A DNA stretch of 62,783 nucleotides, from positions 1 to 62,783 of the forward strand of contig DATFYM010000198.1 in assembly GCA_035315065.1 (NCBI GenBank), read 5' to 3'. Made by a program: the position numbers and the translations under genes. Of the stretch, positions 16,456-26,468 are shown in pieces (position 1 is the first letter of the stretch; each line of letters starts with the position of its first letter). Below the pieces are notes generated by a model that saw nothing but the letters and a program-made list of their open reading frames with translations, had not been told where the DNA came from and searched no databases. The DNA is from DATFYM01 sp035315065 (GTDB lineage Bacteria > Acidobacteriota > Terriglobia > UBA7540).

Positions 16456-19400
16456 CACAGCTCCCAGCAAGCACAGCGAAGGCGAGCCGGGCCTCGGCGC
16501 TGTGTACCGAAGTCACCAGTGTCGCGGCAACGGCTGATCCCGTGCTCATCACCACCCAACCGCCCGAAGCGGCGGAGGTTAAAACCAGAGGTCCCCTGGC
16601 GATGGCTCCTGTCTTTTTCAGGCACTCCTCAACTGCCCACACTCGGGTTGCTGACGTATCCAAGTCCTCGCTCGCCTCGCGAGCGACTACCTCTGCCAAA
16701 GCGAACCGGTCCGGACCAAGCAAATCCCGCCAACCCCCGACAGGCCGGGCGACGACACATTCGACGTCACAGCCGACGTTTCCGGGGCCGGCCACTGCCA
16801 GGGTGATATCACCGCTGTGGGCCGCCGATACGTGCCGGTCCCCGTTGACGTGCGGCTTGCCATCCGGGCGCCGCCAGACCTTGACGCCTTCACCCAGCGC
16901 TCGTTGGATCGCCCGATCGCTGCGTGCGCGGCGCTCCCCACCGTGATCGAGATCCACGGCTACAGATACCGCCACTCCGGGGATCAGATCCTCAAGCCTT
17001 CGCTCCATGTACGGTCCCAGCAAAGGCTCCACCCACTTTCTCTGACCGTTGCGGTTGGCCTTGCCGCTCATGATCCGAAGCTGTAGCCCCTCCCAGCGTT
17101 CAAGCAGGCCTCCCTGCGCGTCTGTTACCACAAGGTCGTAGGTGAAGGTCTCGTTCTCCCGCATGCGCTCCACCGCATGGACGAGCCGCGGACCCTGCGC
17201 ATCCGCTGCGCCAAACGAGATTCGATCAACCCCTATAGGCAGGATCACGGCGTTGGGCACGCAAGCTTGAATAGCGTGAATCACGGCATCGCGCGCACCC
17301 GGATCACCAAGAGCCAAGGTCGCAGGTAGATAGCGGGCGAACCAGGCGTAACCGTCATTCTGGTCCGTCGAAGCAATCTCCGCGATGCACTCCTTGGCGG
17401 CAAGCCGCCGGTAGCATTGGAGGCGGCGAAACCGACCGGCCTGGAAGAGTAGTCCACCGTACAGATCCCGTTTTGGTACAATCGGAACGCGTGGCAGGCT
17501 CTCGACCGGGCCGGGACGAAAATCGGGTTCCGGCGTCCCTCCTCCTTCGAATCGGCACGTGGCCTTGAAATGGTCCACCTGGAAAGCGGTCTCGGAGCTG
17601 CGCAGAACAACGTCGACCCGGCCGGGTTCTCTTACCAGCGCGGCAGTGCGTAGCGTAAGAGGCGTACTATCCCCGACGGCGATGGGTCGCGAAAAGCGGA
17701 CGTCCTCAAACACGAGGGAAGTGGGTTTTCCCGTAAGGAAGGTAGCGGCCTCCGCCATGGCCTCGAGTCCCATCACGGCTGGAAATAGCTTCTGACCCTG
17801 AAAGATATGATCATCAAGATAGGGGTCGGTATCAGGCGACACCTGCGAATCAACCACCAACTCCACTCCGGGATAATAGACACGCGGCCTTTCCAGGAAC
17901 CGCAACAGGGGGAGCTCAGGGCCGTCCACCGCGAGCGTTGGGGCCTCTCCGAAGCGACCGGTCACAACCACGGACGTGGCTGGCAGCCGCTGAGACAGCA
18001 GGTGGCGTAGCACTCTAGTGCCATCATCGGGCGAAATGGGAGTAATTCCCTGCTGCGCAAGGGCGTCGACCCGACCCAGCCGTTCGCCCATTCCGACTCC
18101 GGACCACACGGACCACTCTACGGCAAGGCAACGGCAACGTGGATGCTGTGCCTGCCAGCGTTCGGTAAGACGAGTGAGCCACTCGTTGGCCAGGGCGTAG
18201 TCGGCTTCGCCGCGCATCCCGGTGCGAGAGATGATCGAGCCAAACATCACCAGCAGCCGCAAGCGTGCTGGATCGACAGCGGCGAGGACGTTGCGCGCTC
18301 CTTGGACCTTGGTCGTGATCGTCTTCAAAAACGCCGCTTGGTTATGGGTGCGCAAAAGTCGTGGAACATTGGTCCCTGCACCGTGCAGGATGGAGGTGAC
18401 GTGGCCCAAAGCCCTTTCGGCTTCCTCGATCGCAGCGCACACTGCGCGGGCATCCGTCACATCGGCAACTACGTACCGGAAGCAGACACCGGCTGCTGCC
18501 AGCCTCTCGAGATTGGCAGCAAGTTCAGCGTCAGTCGCCGGTCGGGACCGGCCCAGCAGTGCCAGTCGAACACCCGATTCCCTGGCCAGTGAAAACGCAC
18601 ACTCAGCCGCGATCCCCTTGCCACCGCCGGTGACTAAAAGGACGTCCGAGGGGCCGAGCGGCAGCTCGCTGATATCACCCTGCGGGAGTAGCCGAAGGAA
18701 TGGCTGGAAACGTCGTCCTGTTGCATCGTAACGCGCCTCAACAAAGTTCGAGGCTGCCAGCGACTCCGCGATGATCCACTCCACAGCCTTCGGGTGGTCA
18801 AATGGAACATCGACCACGCAAGTGGTTACTTGCGGCGCCTCGAGGTGCAGAGTGCGAGCGAAAGATGCCGCGCCACCATCCTGCTGCACCAGAATAAACC
18901 GTGTGGGGCCCACCTCCAGGACCTTATCAGCACCTTGGAGCAGTATGCTGATGACAGAGTCCGAGTCCGACTCATCGGCTTCCGGTGGCAGACAGACCAC
19001 CGTTCCACTGCCTTCTCCGCAAGCCGCGAATGCTCGCTCCAAAGGGGCGGCAAGTGGATGGGCAGGGGACGCAATCACTTGCCACTTGCCTTCGTCGGAA
19101 GCGGCATGGCCGTGCGTCAAACTACGCTCCACCAGTTCGATGGTGAAACTCCGTAACCAAGCGGCCACTCCCTTGGGCACGCTATCGGTCTCGTGCGAGG
19201 GTCCGGTGGCTCCCGTAGCCTGCAGAGTCTGCAAGGCCCGAGCAGCCTCACCTACCGTCACCCCAGCATAATCGGTGGGGGCGACGGGGGGCGCGAGACC
19301 GAGATGGCGCGCCGCCTCAGCTACTAGACGGCCCACCGTTATCGAGTTCAAATGCAAATCGTCAAGCATACGGCTATCTTCTCTTACAGCAGCCGTTGGG

Positions 19401-22279
19401 AGTTCTGCTTGCTCGGCAACGAGTTGCCGGATCACAGCCAGGGCGTCGTTCGCTTTGGGCCCCGATTGATCGTCGGGGCGACGCGCGGGTGCTGGTTGGG
19501 TCGGAGAATCCATGCCTGCGCGGGCCGTCGGGGCATTCTCGATTGGGCGTGGGGAGACGGGAGCCAATTCGCACGGATTTACGAAAAACTTAGGATGCCA
19601 GTTGAGATCGAACGGCCGGGTGAAACGACTAGCGAACAGCTCTTGATGTCTTACCGGCGTTCCTAAAGCGAACGCTGCAGCGGCTGCTCTGAGAAGTCCA
19701 CTCAGCGAAGACCCGCAAGCGTCAACGGCCACGCCGGGCGTCTCCACACTCTCGCCAGCGAGCTGGGAGAGAACGTGCCCGGGACCGACATCGATGAAGA
19801 GATCCGTCTCGTCAGCCGCAGCGACCAACGCCTGAGCGAACCTGACCGGCTCAGTTACCTGGCGGCAAAGCAGCCTGCATAGGTCCTCGCCGCGGCTAAG
19901 CTGTGAACCGGTAACAGTCGAGATAACAGAACGCCGCAATGGCAAGAACTGCTCCTGATCAAGATGTGCAGCCAGCGATTGAGCTGCTGGCGCCACGAGA
20001 GCAGAGTGGAATGCATGGGTTACCGGTAGTCGGACAGCCTGCCAGCCACGGGCCTGGGCTCGGGCCACGACTACGTCAACCGCGGACACCTCTCCCGAAA
20101 CAACTGTTTGCTTGGGCGAGTTGAAGCACGCCAGCGTGACAGCCTGATCCTTTAGTAAGCCCTCAACTTCCGCCGGCCCCGCTCCGATGCTTGCCATTGT
20201 GCCGCCCGGTTCACAGAGGTCCGCCATCGCTCGGCCTCTTGCGGTAGCGATTCTCAGCAGCGATGCCTCATCGAGGGCACCGGCCCAATGGAGGGCGGCA
20301 AGCTCGCCCAGACTGTGCCCCACGGCCGCGGAGGCCATAATGCCGAGGCGATCCAACACGCGCAACGCCGCCAGCTCCGCGGTGATGATTGCCGGCTGTA
20401 CGGCCGCCGCCGAGATAGTCTCTCGATCGGTTGGGAAACATGCCTGCGCGTACAGATCTCGCACAAACTCGAAGCGACGGCGCATCAAGCCGCCGGTTGG
20501 TCTTGTTGGGGAACCTTGACCTGGGAACAGAAACGTGATGCGCGGGGCGCCGGAACCGGCGCCGAGGAATATACCTGAGCCAACGTCCAGGCGCTTGGTC
20601 AGTCCACTTGCAAGCCAATCCGCCAGTTTTCCCAAACTCTCGGCGAGGTCTACGGGCTTCCTGGCGACGATTGCGGCACGCACCTCGCGCGCACCCAGTG
20701 AGCGCGCTAGCTGGGCTGCCAGGTCACCCAGTTCGCCGACTGACAATTGGCGCGCTAAGGTGAGGATGTGCTGCAACTGATGCAGTAGATCCGCAGGATC
20801 TGATCCGCCAAAGAAAAAGATTTCAGCGTCCTGAAACGATGAACTTAAGTGAATTTCATGCGCACACAGGGCACTGCGACGTGTGGCGGCAACGCCTTCG
20901 AGCACCACATGAACGTTGATTCCTCCGAAACCCATGGAGCTGACGCCGGCGCGCAATGGTCGCTCGGGATTCCAAGCTTCCGCCTGGAAGAGAAGTCGTA
21001 GAGTGGAGCCGGCACGACTAAGCTGGGGATGAAGGGTCTCACAGCCGGCGCTGGGAGGCAGAACTTGGTTATGAAGGGCTAGTGTCGCTTTGATGACTCC
21101 GGCGATACCAGCCGCGCCTTTCGTGTGCCCGATGTTGCCCTTGATTGAACCTATCACCGCCGGCGGGCTGTCAGGCCGTGCCTCAGAGCGAGCCGTTGAT
21201 AGTGCTTCGAGCTCCACTTCATCCCCGACGGCGGTGCCAGTGCCATGCCCTTCGAACAAGTCCACCGTTCCGATACCGAACCCGGCTCGGTTATAGGCCC
21301 GGCGGAGTGCCAGGCGTTGCCCCTCAACCTTGGGACGAGTCAACCCGCCGCAACCATCGGACGAAACTCCCCAGCCACGGACGAGCGCGTAAGCTCGGAG
21401 GCCGAGAGCCATCGCGTCTTCATGACGCATCAGAACCAGGAAGCCACACCCCTCACCGGGCCAGAAGCCCTCCGAGTGAGCGTCGTACACGCGCATTTCC
21501 TCCGCTGCCAAAGCCGCGCTCTTGGCGAATCCCACGAGTTCAAAGGGGTCTATGCTGAGGTCAACTCCTCCGGCCAAGCCGACATCGATGTCTCCCGCGA
21601 CCAACGCGGAGCAAATATCACCCACAGCCAAAAGCGACGAGCAGCATGCGCCGTCGACGGTGTAACCCCCACCCCGTAGGTCAAAGTAGTTGCAGATGCG
21701 CCCAGCGATGGTGTTTGAAAGCCCTCCGGCGAGTGTGTCCTCGCCGACCGGCGCAAACGGTGCCTTGAACTGGACCTCGAGATCGTCAAGGAACGCTTTC
21801 CGCTGGATTGGCTCCCACTGTCTCGCGGTGAGGGCGGCATCGACCGTTCGGCGCACATAGGGCCAGCGCAGGCGCAAAACGCTGGCTCGGGAAAATTCCC
21901 CCGTCAGAGTGTTGCCGACGATTACTCGCGTTGCCTCACGGGGCAAACCCTTACCATCGAGGAATCCCGCATCTTCCAACGCCTGTGAAGCGACATTTAG
22001 CGCCAGCCAATGAGTCAGGTCGGTGGAACGGAACGTGCTCCCGGCAATCTGGAAGCGCGCACGGTCGAACTCGTACCCCTCGATTAGCGCCGCTTGCGTG
22101 GAATAGGTGCAATCGGGCGTTTGACGGTCGGAAGACCAGTAGTCCTCAAGACGGAGCCGTTCGGGGGGGATACGTCTGAATGCCCGGCGTTGCGCGAGCA
22201 CGTTCTCCCACAATTCGATCGGTGAATGTGCGTCAGGGTACCGGCACGCCATTCCCACGATAGCGATTGAGGGTGTCAT
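16442..22279 (-). CDS. Enediyne-type iterative polyketide synthase (PKSE)
   Basis: 1945 residues from ATG 22279, which overlaps the UnbU stop by 4 bases; the frame is open further upstream but only as UnbU shadow. Domains in order: ketosynthase (1-460; DGACCSS with Cys212, His345 in EGHGTGT, His385 in NIGHTKG); acyltransferase (about 580-900; GHSLGEL with Ser656, HAFHS); carrier protein (about 940-1010; DLHLNSI with Ser979); ketoreductase (about 1210-1440; GGGKGI, Ser1348, Tyr1361); dehydratase (about 1470-1735; DDHIFQG with His1491); and a C-terminal phosphopantetheinyl transferase (about 1745-1945; GCDVE, WAVEECLKK). KS-AT-ACP-KR-DH-PPTase and this length are diagnostic of enediyne synthases, which make a linear polyene iteratively and self-activate their ACP. 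All catalytic residues that can be checked are present, so the enzyme looks functional. Confidence 0.95.
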   Translation of the reverse strand: MTPSIAIVGMACRYPDAHSPIELWENVLAQRRAFRRIPPERLRLEDYWSSDRQTPDCTYSTQAALIEGYEFDRARFQIAGSTFRSTDLTHWLALNVASQALEDAGFLDGKGLPREATRVIVGNTLTGEFSRASVLRLRWPYVRRTVDAALTARQWEPIQRKAFLDDLEVQFKAPFAPVGEDTLAGGLSNTIAGRICNYFDLRGGGYTVDGACCSSLLAVGDICSALVAGDIDVGLAGGVDLSIDPFELVGFAKSAALAAEEMRVYDAHSEGFWPGEGCGFLVLMRHEDAMALGLRAYALVRGWGVSSDGCGGLTRPKVEGQRLALRRAYNRAGFGIGTVDLFEGHGTGTAVGDEVELEALSTARSEARPDSPPAVIGSIKGNIGHTKGAAGIAGVIKATLALHNQVLPPSAGCETLHPQLSRAGSTLRLLFQAEAWNPERPLRAGVSSMGFGGINVHVVLEGVAATRRSALCAHEIHLSSSFQDAEIFFFGGSDPADLLHQLQHILTLARQLSVGELGDLAAQLARSLGAREVRAAIVARKPVDLAESLGKLADWLASGLTKRLDVGSGIFLGAGSGAPRITFLFPGQGSPTRPTGGLMRRRFEFVRDLYAQACFPTDRETISAAAVQPAIITAELAALRVLDRLGIMASAAVGHSLGELAALHWAGALDEASLLRIATARGRAMADLCEPGGTMASIGAGPAEVEGLLKDQAVTLACFNSPKQTVVSGEVSAVDVVVARAQARGWQAVRLPVTHAFHSALVAPAAQSLAAHLDQEQFLPLRRSVISTVTGSQLSRGEDLCRLLCRQVTEPVRFAQALVAAADETDLFIDVGPGHVLSQLAGESVETPGVAVDACGSSLSGLLRAAAAAFALGTPVRHQELFASRFTRPFDLNWHPKFFVNPCELAPVSPRPIENAPTARAGMDSPTQPAPARRPDDQSGPKANDALAVIRQLVAEQAELPTAAVREDSRMLDDLHLNSITVGRLVAEAARHLGLAPPVAPTDYAGVTVGEAARALQTLQATGATGPSHETDSVPKGVAAWLRSFTIELVERSLTHGHAASDEGKWQVIASPAHPLAAPLERAFAACGEGSGTVVCLPPEADESDSDSVISILLQGADKVLEVGPTRFILVQQDGGAASFARTLHLEAPQVTTCVVDVPFDHPKAVEWIIAESLAASNFVEARYDATGRRFQPFLRLLPQGDISELPLGPSDVLLVTGGGKGIAAECAFSLARESGVRLALLGRSRPATDAELAANLERLAAAGVCFRYVVADVTDARAVCAAIEEAERALGHVTSILHGAGTNVPRLLRTHNQAAFLKTITTKVQGARNVLAAVDPARLRLLVMFGSIISRTGMRGEADYALANEWLTRLTERWQAQHPRCRCLAVEWSVWSGVGMGERLGRVDALAQQGITPISPDDGTRVLRHLLSQRLPATSVVVTGRFGEAPTLAVDGPELPLLRFLERPRVYYPGVELVVDSQVSPDTDPYLDDHIFQGQKLFPAVMGLEAMAEAATFLTGKPTSLVFEDVRFSRPIAVGDSTPLTLRTAALVREPGRVDVVLRSSETAFQVDHFKATCRFEGGGTPEPDFRPGPVESLPRVPIVPKRDLYGGLLFQAGRFRRLQCYRRLAAKECIAEIASTDQNDGYAWFARYLPATLALGDPGARDAVIHAIQACVPNAVILPIGVDRISFGAADAQGPRLVHAVERMRENETFTYDLVVTDAQGGLLERWEGLQLRIMSGKANRNGQRKWVEPLLGPYMERRLEDLIPGVAVSVAVDLDHGGERRARSDRAIQRALGEGVKVWRRPDGKPHVNGDRHVSAAHSGDITLAVAGPGNVGCDVECVVARPVGGWRDLLGPDRFALAEVVAREASEDLDTSATRVWAVEECLKKTGAIARGPLVLTSAASGGWVVMSTGSAVAATLVTSVHSAEARLAFAVLAGSCDGRL

Positions 22280-23247
22280 GGGTCGACCCTCTCGAGCATT
22301 GCTGCGCCGGGAACCGGCAAAGGGGCTGATCGCCCGGTGACACCGCCCACTTCGAGTCTTGTCGCCGGTGCCCCAACCCTCAGTGCGCCGAGCACGTAAA
22401 GACCAAGGAGTCGTAGCCCGCAGACGATCATCAATGCAAAGAAGAGTCCGAAGACGATATGAAAGAGCACGAGCAGACCGTAAGCAATGCTGACTGCTGC
22501 TCCGAATACCACCTGGGACCAAGACTCGCTGGGAGTTGTGGCCGGATCGGTCACCATGTAGAAGGTGAAAAGAATAAAAGCCACGCCGGTCATCGGCAAT
22601 AGAGCCGCTATGACCGGCGTGTGGAATATCAGGCTCCTGACCAAGGCTTGCAAACTGAAGCCGCTTACCCAGGCCGCGATCAGCGGGAGCCGATGCGTGA
22701 ACCGTGCGTTCAAATAGGTTCCGGAAAGGACGACCACTGCCGGCAGAAGCCAACGGCCAACGGCGGGAAGATTCTCTGTGAAGTGATAAGGAGGAGCAAT
22801 ACCCACCCAGGGAAACAGCAGGAGCGTCAGCGCGATGCCGAAGTTAGAAGGATTGAAAACATGGCGCGTGCCCTTGCCTGCCGCCACGCGAAAAACCGAC
22901 TTGGAACCAACTGCGGCAGCAGAGGCGAAGATGGTCGGCCAGAGCCGCGCATTGGAATACAGCAGCATGGCCACCGCCAGGCCGGTTATGTGAGGAGAGA
23001 GAAGAAAGTCGACAGCGGCTTGTAAGCTTCCCAGAAAACGAGGTCTACGGCCATTCACACGTGCATCGACGACTTCGAGCAATATCTCCATCCCATAAGC
23101 AGTGGCCAAGGAGCACAGCGGTTGTGCATAAGACTGTTCGAAGCCGAGGAAAAAATGACCCGCGAGGTTAAGAACCGTGATGGCAACAGCGAAGCGCCGC
23201 AACCCCCCGAGCCGTTCCGATCCCTGCCACTTGTCGCCGCCGATCAT
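22276..23247 (-). CDS. Enediyne-cassette membrane protein UnbU (E5-type)
   Basis: A 323-residue integral membrane protein with about eight to ten hydrophobic segments (AVAITVLNLAGHFFLG, GLAVAMLLYSNARLWPTIFA, FNPSNFGIALTLLLFPWVGI, TGVAFILFTFYMVTDPATTP, VSIAYGLLVLFHIVFGLFFA). The start is ATG 23247, after AGGAGGGG and overlapping the UnbV stop as ATGA, rather than ATG 23295. The NPSNFGI and MVTDPATTP motifs recall the RnfD/NqrB fold. UnbU is one of five genes conserved in enediyne clusters; its biochemical role is not established, and transport or redox roles have been suggested on the basis of fold. Confidence 0.88.
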   Translation of the reverse strand: MIGGDKWQGSERLGGLRRFAVAITVLNLAGHFFLGFEQSYAQPLCSLATAYGMEILLEVVDARVNGRRPRFLGSLQAAVDFLLSPHITGLAVAMLLYSNARLWPTIFASAAAVGSKSVFRVAAGKGTRHVFNPSNFGIALTLLLFPWVGIAPPYHFTENLPAVGRWLLPAVVVLSGTYLNARFTHRLPLIAAWVSGFSLQALVRSLIFHTPVIAALLPMTGVAFILFTFYMVTDPATTPSESWSQVVFGAAVSIAYGLLVLFHIVFGLFFALMIVCGLRLLGLYVLGALRVGAPATRLEVGGVTGRSAPLPVPGAAMLERVDP

Positions 23248-25229
23248 TGGTTCCCCTCCTGTTCTCGCGGCCAGGCGAGCAGCACCGTGTGCCAACCGGA
23301 TCCCAGACGAAACTGATCTTGATGGAGCCGCCCGGCGGGGTCGCGCCAGGAAAGATCGACGGGAAGCGTGGTTTCAGAAGGAAGACTCCCCAAACCGAAA
23401 TGAAGATCAGAGCTACGCTTCCCGGAATGGCCGTTCCCCCCATCTACCTGTGCTACCAGCCGCCGGCCATCGGGAAGATGAACGGTTGCCGTGGCACCGA
23501 TTGCGGGGCGACCCGGGGTATCAACACCGGGGTGACCTGCGCGCACGCTGGTCGTCGGTACCTGTCCTAGGCGGAGAGGAAGCAGGAGGTGCAGTCCCAG
23601 AAATGCGCCCGGGTTCGGACTTTCGTTGTGGAAAAGATAGGAGGTCTCCCACTGGTTGGCTACTGCGAAGTCGAGGCGGCCATCACCGTCGACGTCCGCA
23701 GTCGCAATACCGCGGCTCACCATAGATTGGTTGAGACCAAGCTCTGGCGCGATGTCATAGAAGCGGCCATCTGCAGCTCGCACAAAGAACGGGTTATGAG
23801 TTCCGCCGCTTAGATCGTCACCCGCTTGAAGGCGTGGCCAGGAGCTGGGATTGCTGAGCAGCTCGTCGTTTCCCATCGCCAATTCTTGTAACTCCGGCCA
23901 GCGATACACACCGCCCTTAATAAAGCCTGTCGCCTGAAGCGCCTCAAGGCCCCCATCATTGTCAAAGTCACCCAGTCGAGCCTCCCATGACCATCCGCTT
24001 CGCGAGAGGCCCAAGGACTCGCTGCGTTCAACGTACGGTGCGACACCTTGCGACATCCAGTTCAGTTCGCCCGTGCTGAGAAAGAGGAAGTTGCTTTCCT
24101 CGAGGGCATACGGAAGGGTGATGTTGCTGACAAAAATGTCCAGTAAGCCGTCACCATTCACGTCGCCAAAGTCAACTCCCATGCCCTTGAACGAATCTCT
24201 TCCCAGCACTTCGGAGTTGGGAGTGGTCAGAGTTTTCCTACCGTGCAACGGGACAAACTGAAGTTTGCCCGGTCGGGAAAGATTGTGAAGGAGGTGGTCG
24301 GGACCGAAATCATTGGCAATATAGACTTCCGGACGCATGTCCCTGTCCAGATCAGCGGCCCCGACTGCCAGCGTCCATCCGTGGGCAGTCGCCTCGTCCA
24401 GGACGTTCGTGGCCTCCCGGAACCGGACGGTGGGATGCTCCCCAACCGTAGCGCCCGACCAAAGCAGGAATCGATCCCCGCCCCCGTTGTTAGCTCGGGA
24501 CATCGAGTGCTGCATGTGTTCTTCCCCGGTCGCCTTCGCATCGAGGATTCGCGCTCCGTCCGGAAAGTAATTGCCGATAATCAGGTCCGCGTGCCCGTCA
24601 CCGTCGAGATCCGCCGTGGTCGCGGCGTTGGTGTACCACCGCGCTTGTTCGGGAACCACTTCGATCGGCACGTACATGCTTGGCGCTAACCTGACAGGCA
24701 CGCCGGGAAGATGATCGCCCTTGCGCAGAAACGCAACCGGAGTCCGGCCCCAATAGTACACGAGGATATCCATCAGCCCATCCTCGTTGAAGTCCCCGGG
24801 CAGGCATCCCATCGGGGCCATCGTGGCCGAATCATAGGGGAGGGGCGACGGGTCCAATGCGAAGGGCTGATAGCGCTCTGGGGTTCCTGGCGCGGGTGCC
24901 ACTATCACCTGATCGGTTCTTGGATCAACGTAGCAAACATCATTCGGCAAGCCATCCCCGTCGAGATCGTTCAAGGCCACGGCGGCGCCCACGGAGGAGA
25001 TCCAAGCCGACATGTGGGCCAAAGCCGGATTCACCGCCCGCACGCTCCGCCTGGAGTGGCCGGGTAATAAGGGCAGTTCTGGCAAGGGGAGCTGCGTAAA
25101 GTGAAAGCGGGCGGCCAGCGCCGCGCGTTCCGCTTCAGGCAACTTGGGTAGCTGAGCCTGGTAATAAAACACAGTAATCAGCGCGATTGCCGTGAAACGC
25201 CGGGAATGGCGGCGAACAAATCCATTCAC
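23244..25229 (-). CDS. Enediyne-cassette protein UnbV (E4-type), FG-GAP/VCBS repeats with ASPIC/UnbV domain
   Basis: A 661-residue protein starting at GTG 25229, which overlaps the previous stop as GTGA with GGGGGAG upstream. An N-terminal hydrophobic anchor (FTAIALITVFYYQA) suggests export or membrane attachment. Calcium-binding-like repeats DxDxDGxxD occur along its length (DLDGDGLPND, DFNEDGLMD, DLDGDGHAD, DVNGDGLLD, DVDGDGRLD), forming a beta-propeller. The end carries the ASPIC/UnbV domain (GATATVHLPDGRRLVAQVDG, SSDLHFGLG). The combination fits UnbV of enediyne cassettes. The molecular role is unknown. FG-GAP/UnbV proteins also occur outside enediyne clusters, so the assignment leans on the neighbours. 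Confidence 0.9.
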   Translation of the reverse strand: MNGFVRRHSRRFTAIALITVFYYQAQLPKLPEAERAALAARFHFTQLPLPELPLLPGHSRRSVRAVNPALAHMSAWISSVGAAVALNDLDGDGLPNDVCYVDPRTDQVIVAPAPGTPERYQPFALDPSPLPYDSATMAPMGCLPGDFNEDGLMDILVYYWGRTPVAFLRKGDHLPGVPVRLAPSMYVPIEVVPEQARWYTNAATTADLDGDGHADLIIGNYFPDGARILDAKATGEEHMQHSMSRANNGGGDRFLLWSGATVGEHPTVRFREATNVLDEATAHGWTLAVGAADLDRDMRPEVYIANDFGPDHLLHNLSRPGKLQFVPLHGRKTLTTPNSEVLGRDSFKGMGVDFGDVNGDGLLDIFVSNITLPYALEESNFLFLSTGELNWMSQGVAPYVERSESLGLSRSGWSWEARLGDFDNDGGLEALQATGFIKGGVYRWPELQELAMGNDELLSNPSSWPRLQAGDDLSGGTHNPFFVRAADGRFYDIAPELGLNQSMVSRGIATADVDGDGRLDFAVANQWETSYLFHNESPNPGAFLGLHLLLPLRLGQVPTTSVRAGHPGVDTPGRPAIGATATVHLPDGRRLVAQVDGGNGHSGKRSSDLHFGLGSLPSETTLPVDLSWRDPAGRLHQDQFRLGSGWHTVLLAWPREQEGNQ

Positions 25230-26188
25230 GATTTCAACTCCCCCACTTTCTCTCCCGCAAATCGAGCCTGAATGCGCCGTTGCCAGACCTCATAGGCTGG
25301 CTCGGGTCCATCTTCAGGAAGGCTCACTAACGCTGCATCGGTGACCGCAGCAGCCTCGGCGGTGGAGACTCCACACAGAACCTCACAAGCGATGTCCGTG
25401 CACTCCGCGGGATTGCCAGCGCGCTCGCGCGCCTTGGCAGCGAATGCGGCTCCCTGCGCCAATTGCGGAGCATATGGCTTAGCCACCGCGGCCAATGCGT
25501 CTACGACCGCGCGACCCACGCCACCTGCATAAGCGCAGGCCAGACCTACGCCCCTCCAAAGGTCCTTACGTCGTGGGGGCTGGAACGTAGCGATGGTTTC
25601 AGCAATGTAGTCAATGTCGGCGCCGCCCACGAACCAAAGGGCGCGGCCCAAGCCCTGGTCGAAGACCCGACGACTGTAAGGAGATAGCGTTCCGCGCAGG
25701 GAGTCACCTCCGAGGCACCGCTTCCAGTGGAAGTAACCTTCGTGGAAAGCGTAGCCATCCAGCGCCAGCCACTTCAACAAGGGATCGAGCTGGGTGAAGC
25801 GTCTCTCTACCCAAAGTCGCGTCCAAGGAAGTCGCGCTAAGGCCCAACCGGCACCGACATGCAGCATGTAAACGTGGGGGGAGCCCGGACCGTCCAAGAA
25901 CCGCTGCAGCCGGTGTTTGTCCCACAGCGTGAGGTGGTCCAGAAGGCTTAAACTCATCGCGGCACCCTCAAACGCGAAGCCGCGGAGATTGGCGTCAATC
26001 GAATTCAACCGGCAACCAAGGGCATCAAGCTCGTCGCAGGCGAGGGCGGCGTTGTAGCCTTCCAGAAAAGTGCTTCCGATCTGCTCGAGGTGCCGTCTTG
26101 CTTGTGGGTCTCGCCCGTGAAATCCTCGGCTTGCAAAAGTCGCTTCCCCTGGTGCAATTCCGAGCACACACGAACGGAAGCTCCTCAT
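25226..26188 (-). CDS. Enediyne-cassette protein UnbL (DUF1702, E3-type)
   Basis: A 320-residue protein; ATG 26188 is preceded by GGAGG at 5 bases and homologues start here, so the upstream ATG 26287 is rejected. GIAPGEATFASRGFHGRDPQ, then RRHLEQIGSTFLEGYNAAL, FAFEGAAMSLSLLD, HVYMLHVGAGWALARLPW and LDGYAFHEGYFHWKR are the recognisable blocks of DUF1702, found as UnbL in enediyne clusters. No catalytic assignment exists for the family. It is the first gene of the overlapping minus-strand operon; the 280 bp upstream show no recognisable promoter, only a GC-rich hairpin near 26430-26458. Confidence 0.9.
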   Translation of the reverse strand: MRSFRSCVLGIAPGEATFASRGFHGRDPQARRHLEQIGSTFLEGYNAALACDELDALGCRLNSIDANLRGFAFEGAAMSLSLLDHLTLWDKHRLQRFLDGPGSPHVYMLHVGAGWALARLPWTRLWVERRFTQLDPLLKWLALDGYAFHEGYFHWKRCLGGDSLRGTLSPYSRRVFDQGLGRALWFVGGADIDYIAETIATFQPPRRKDLWRGVGLACAYAGGVGRAVVDALAAVAKPYAPQLAQGAAFAAKARERAGNPAECTDIACEVLCGVSTAEAAAVTDAALVSLPEDGPEPAYEVWQRRIQARFAGEKVGELKS

Positions 26189-26468
26189 CCGCGCCTCCAC
26201 GAGTGGCGGGTATGACCCGTCACAGGCTAGAAACCAAGGCCGATGCTGGCGCCGAACGCGGGCGGCTTGAGAGAAGGAGAAGCGCACTCGTACATGCTGA
26301 CGACACCACCGACGACCACGCCCGGCGGCGCGCGTTAGGCGCGAGACTCACCGTGGCCGTAGCTTCATCGACGGCACGGCGAGCCAAGTCTGCGTGGCAT
26401 TCCTCAACCGACCGCCCGCGAATCAAACTCGGGGTCGGGGCGTTTGCTCCCGACCGTCGTCATCAAGA

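Noticed and set aside
22280..22753. N-terminal extension of the PKS frame by 158 codons
   Set aside because: It is the antisense-free overlap with unbU, with no PKS homology; the KS domain begins at ATG 22279, which overlaps the unbU stop as at the other operon junctions.
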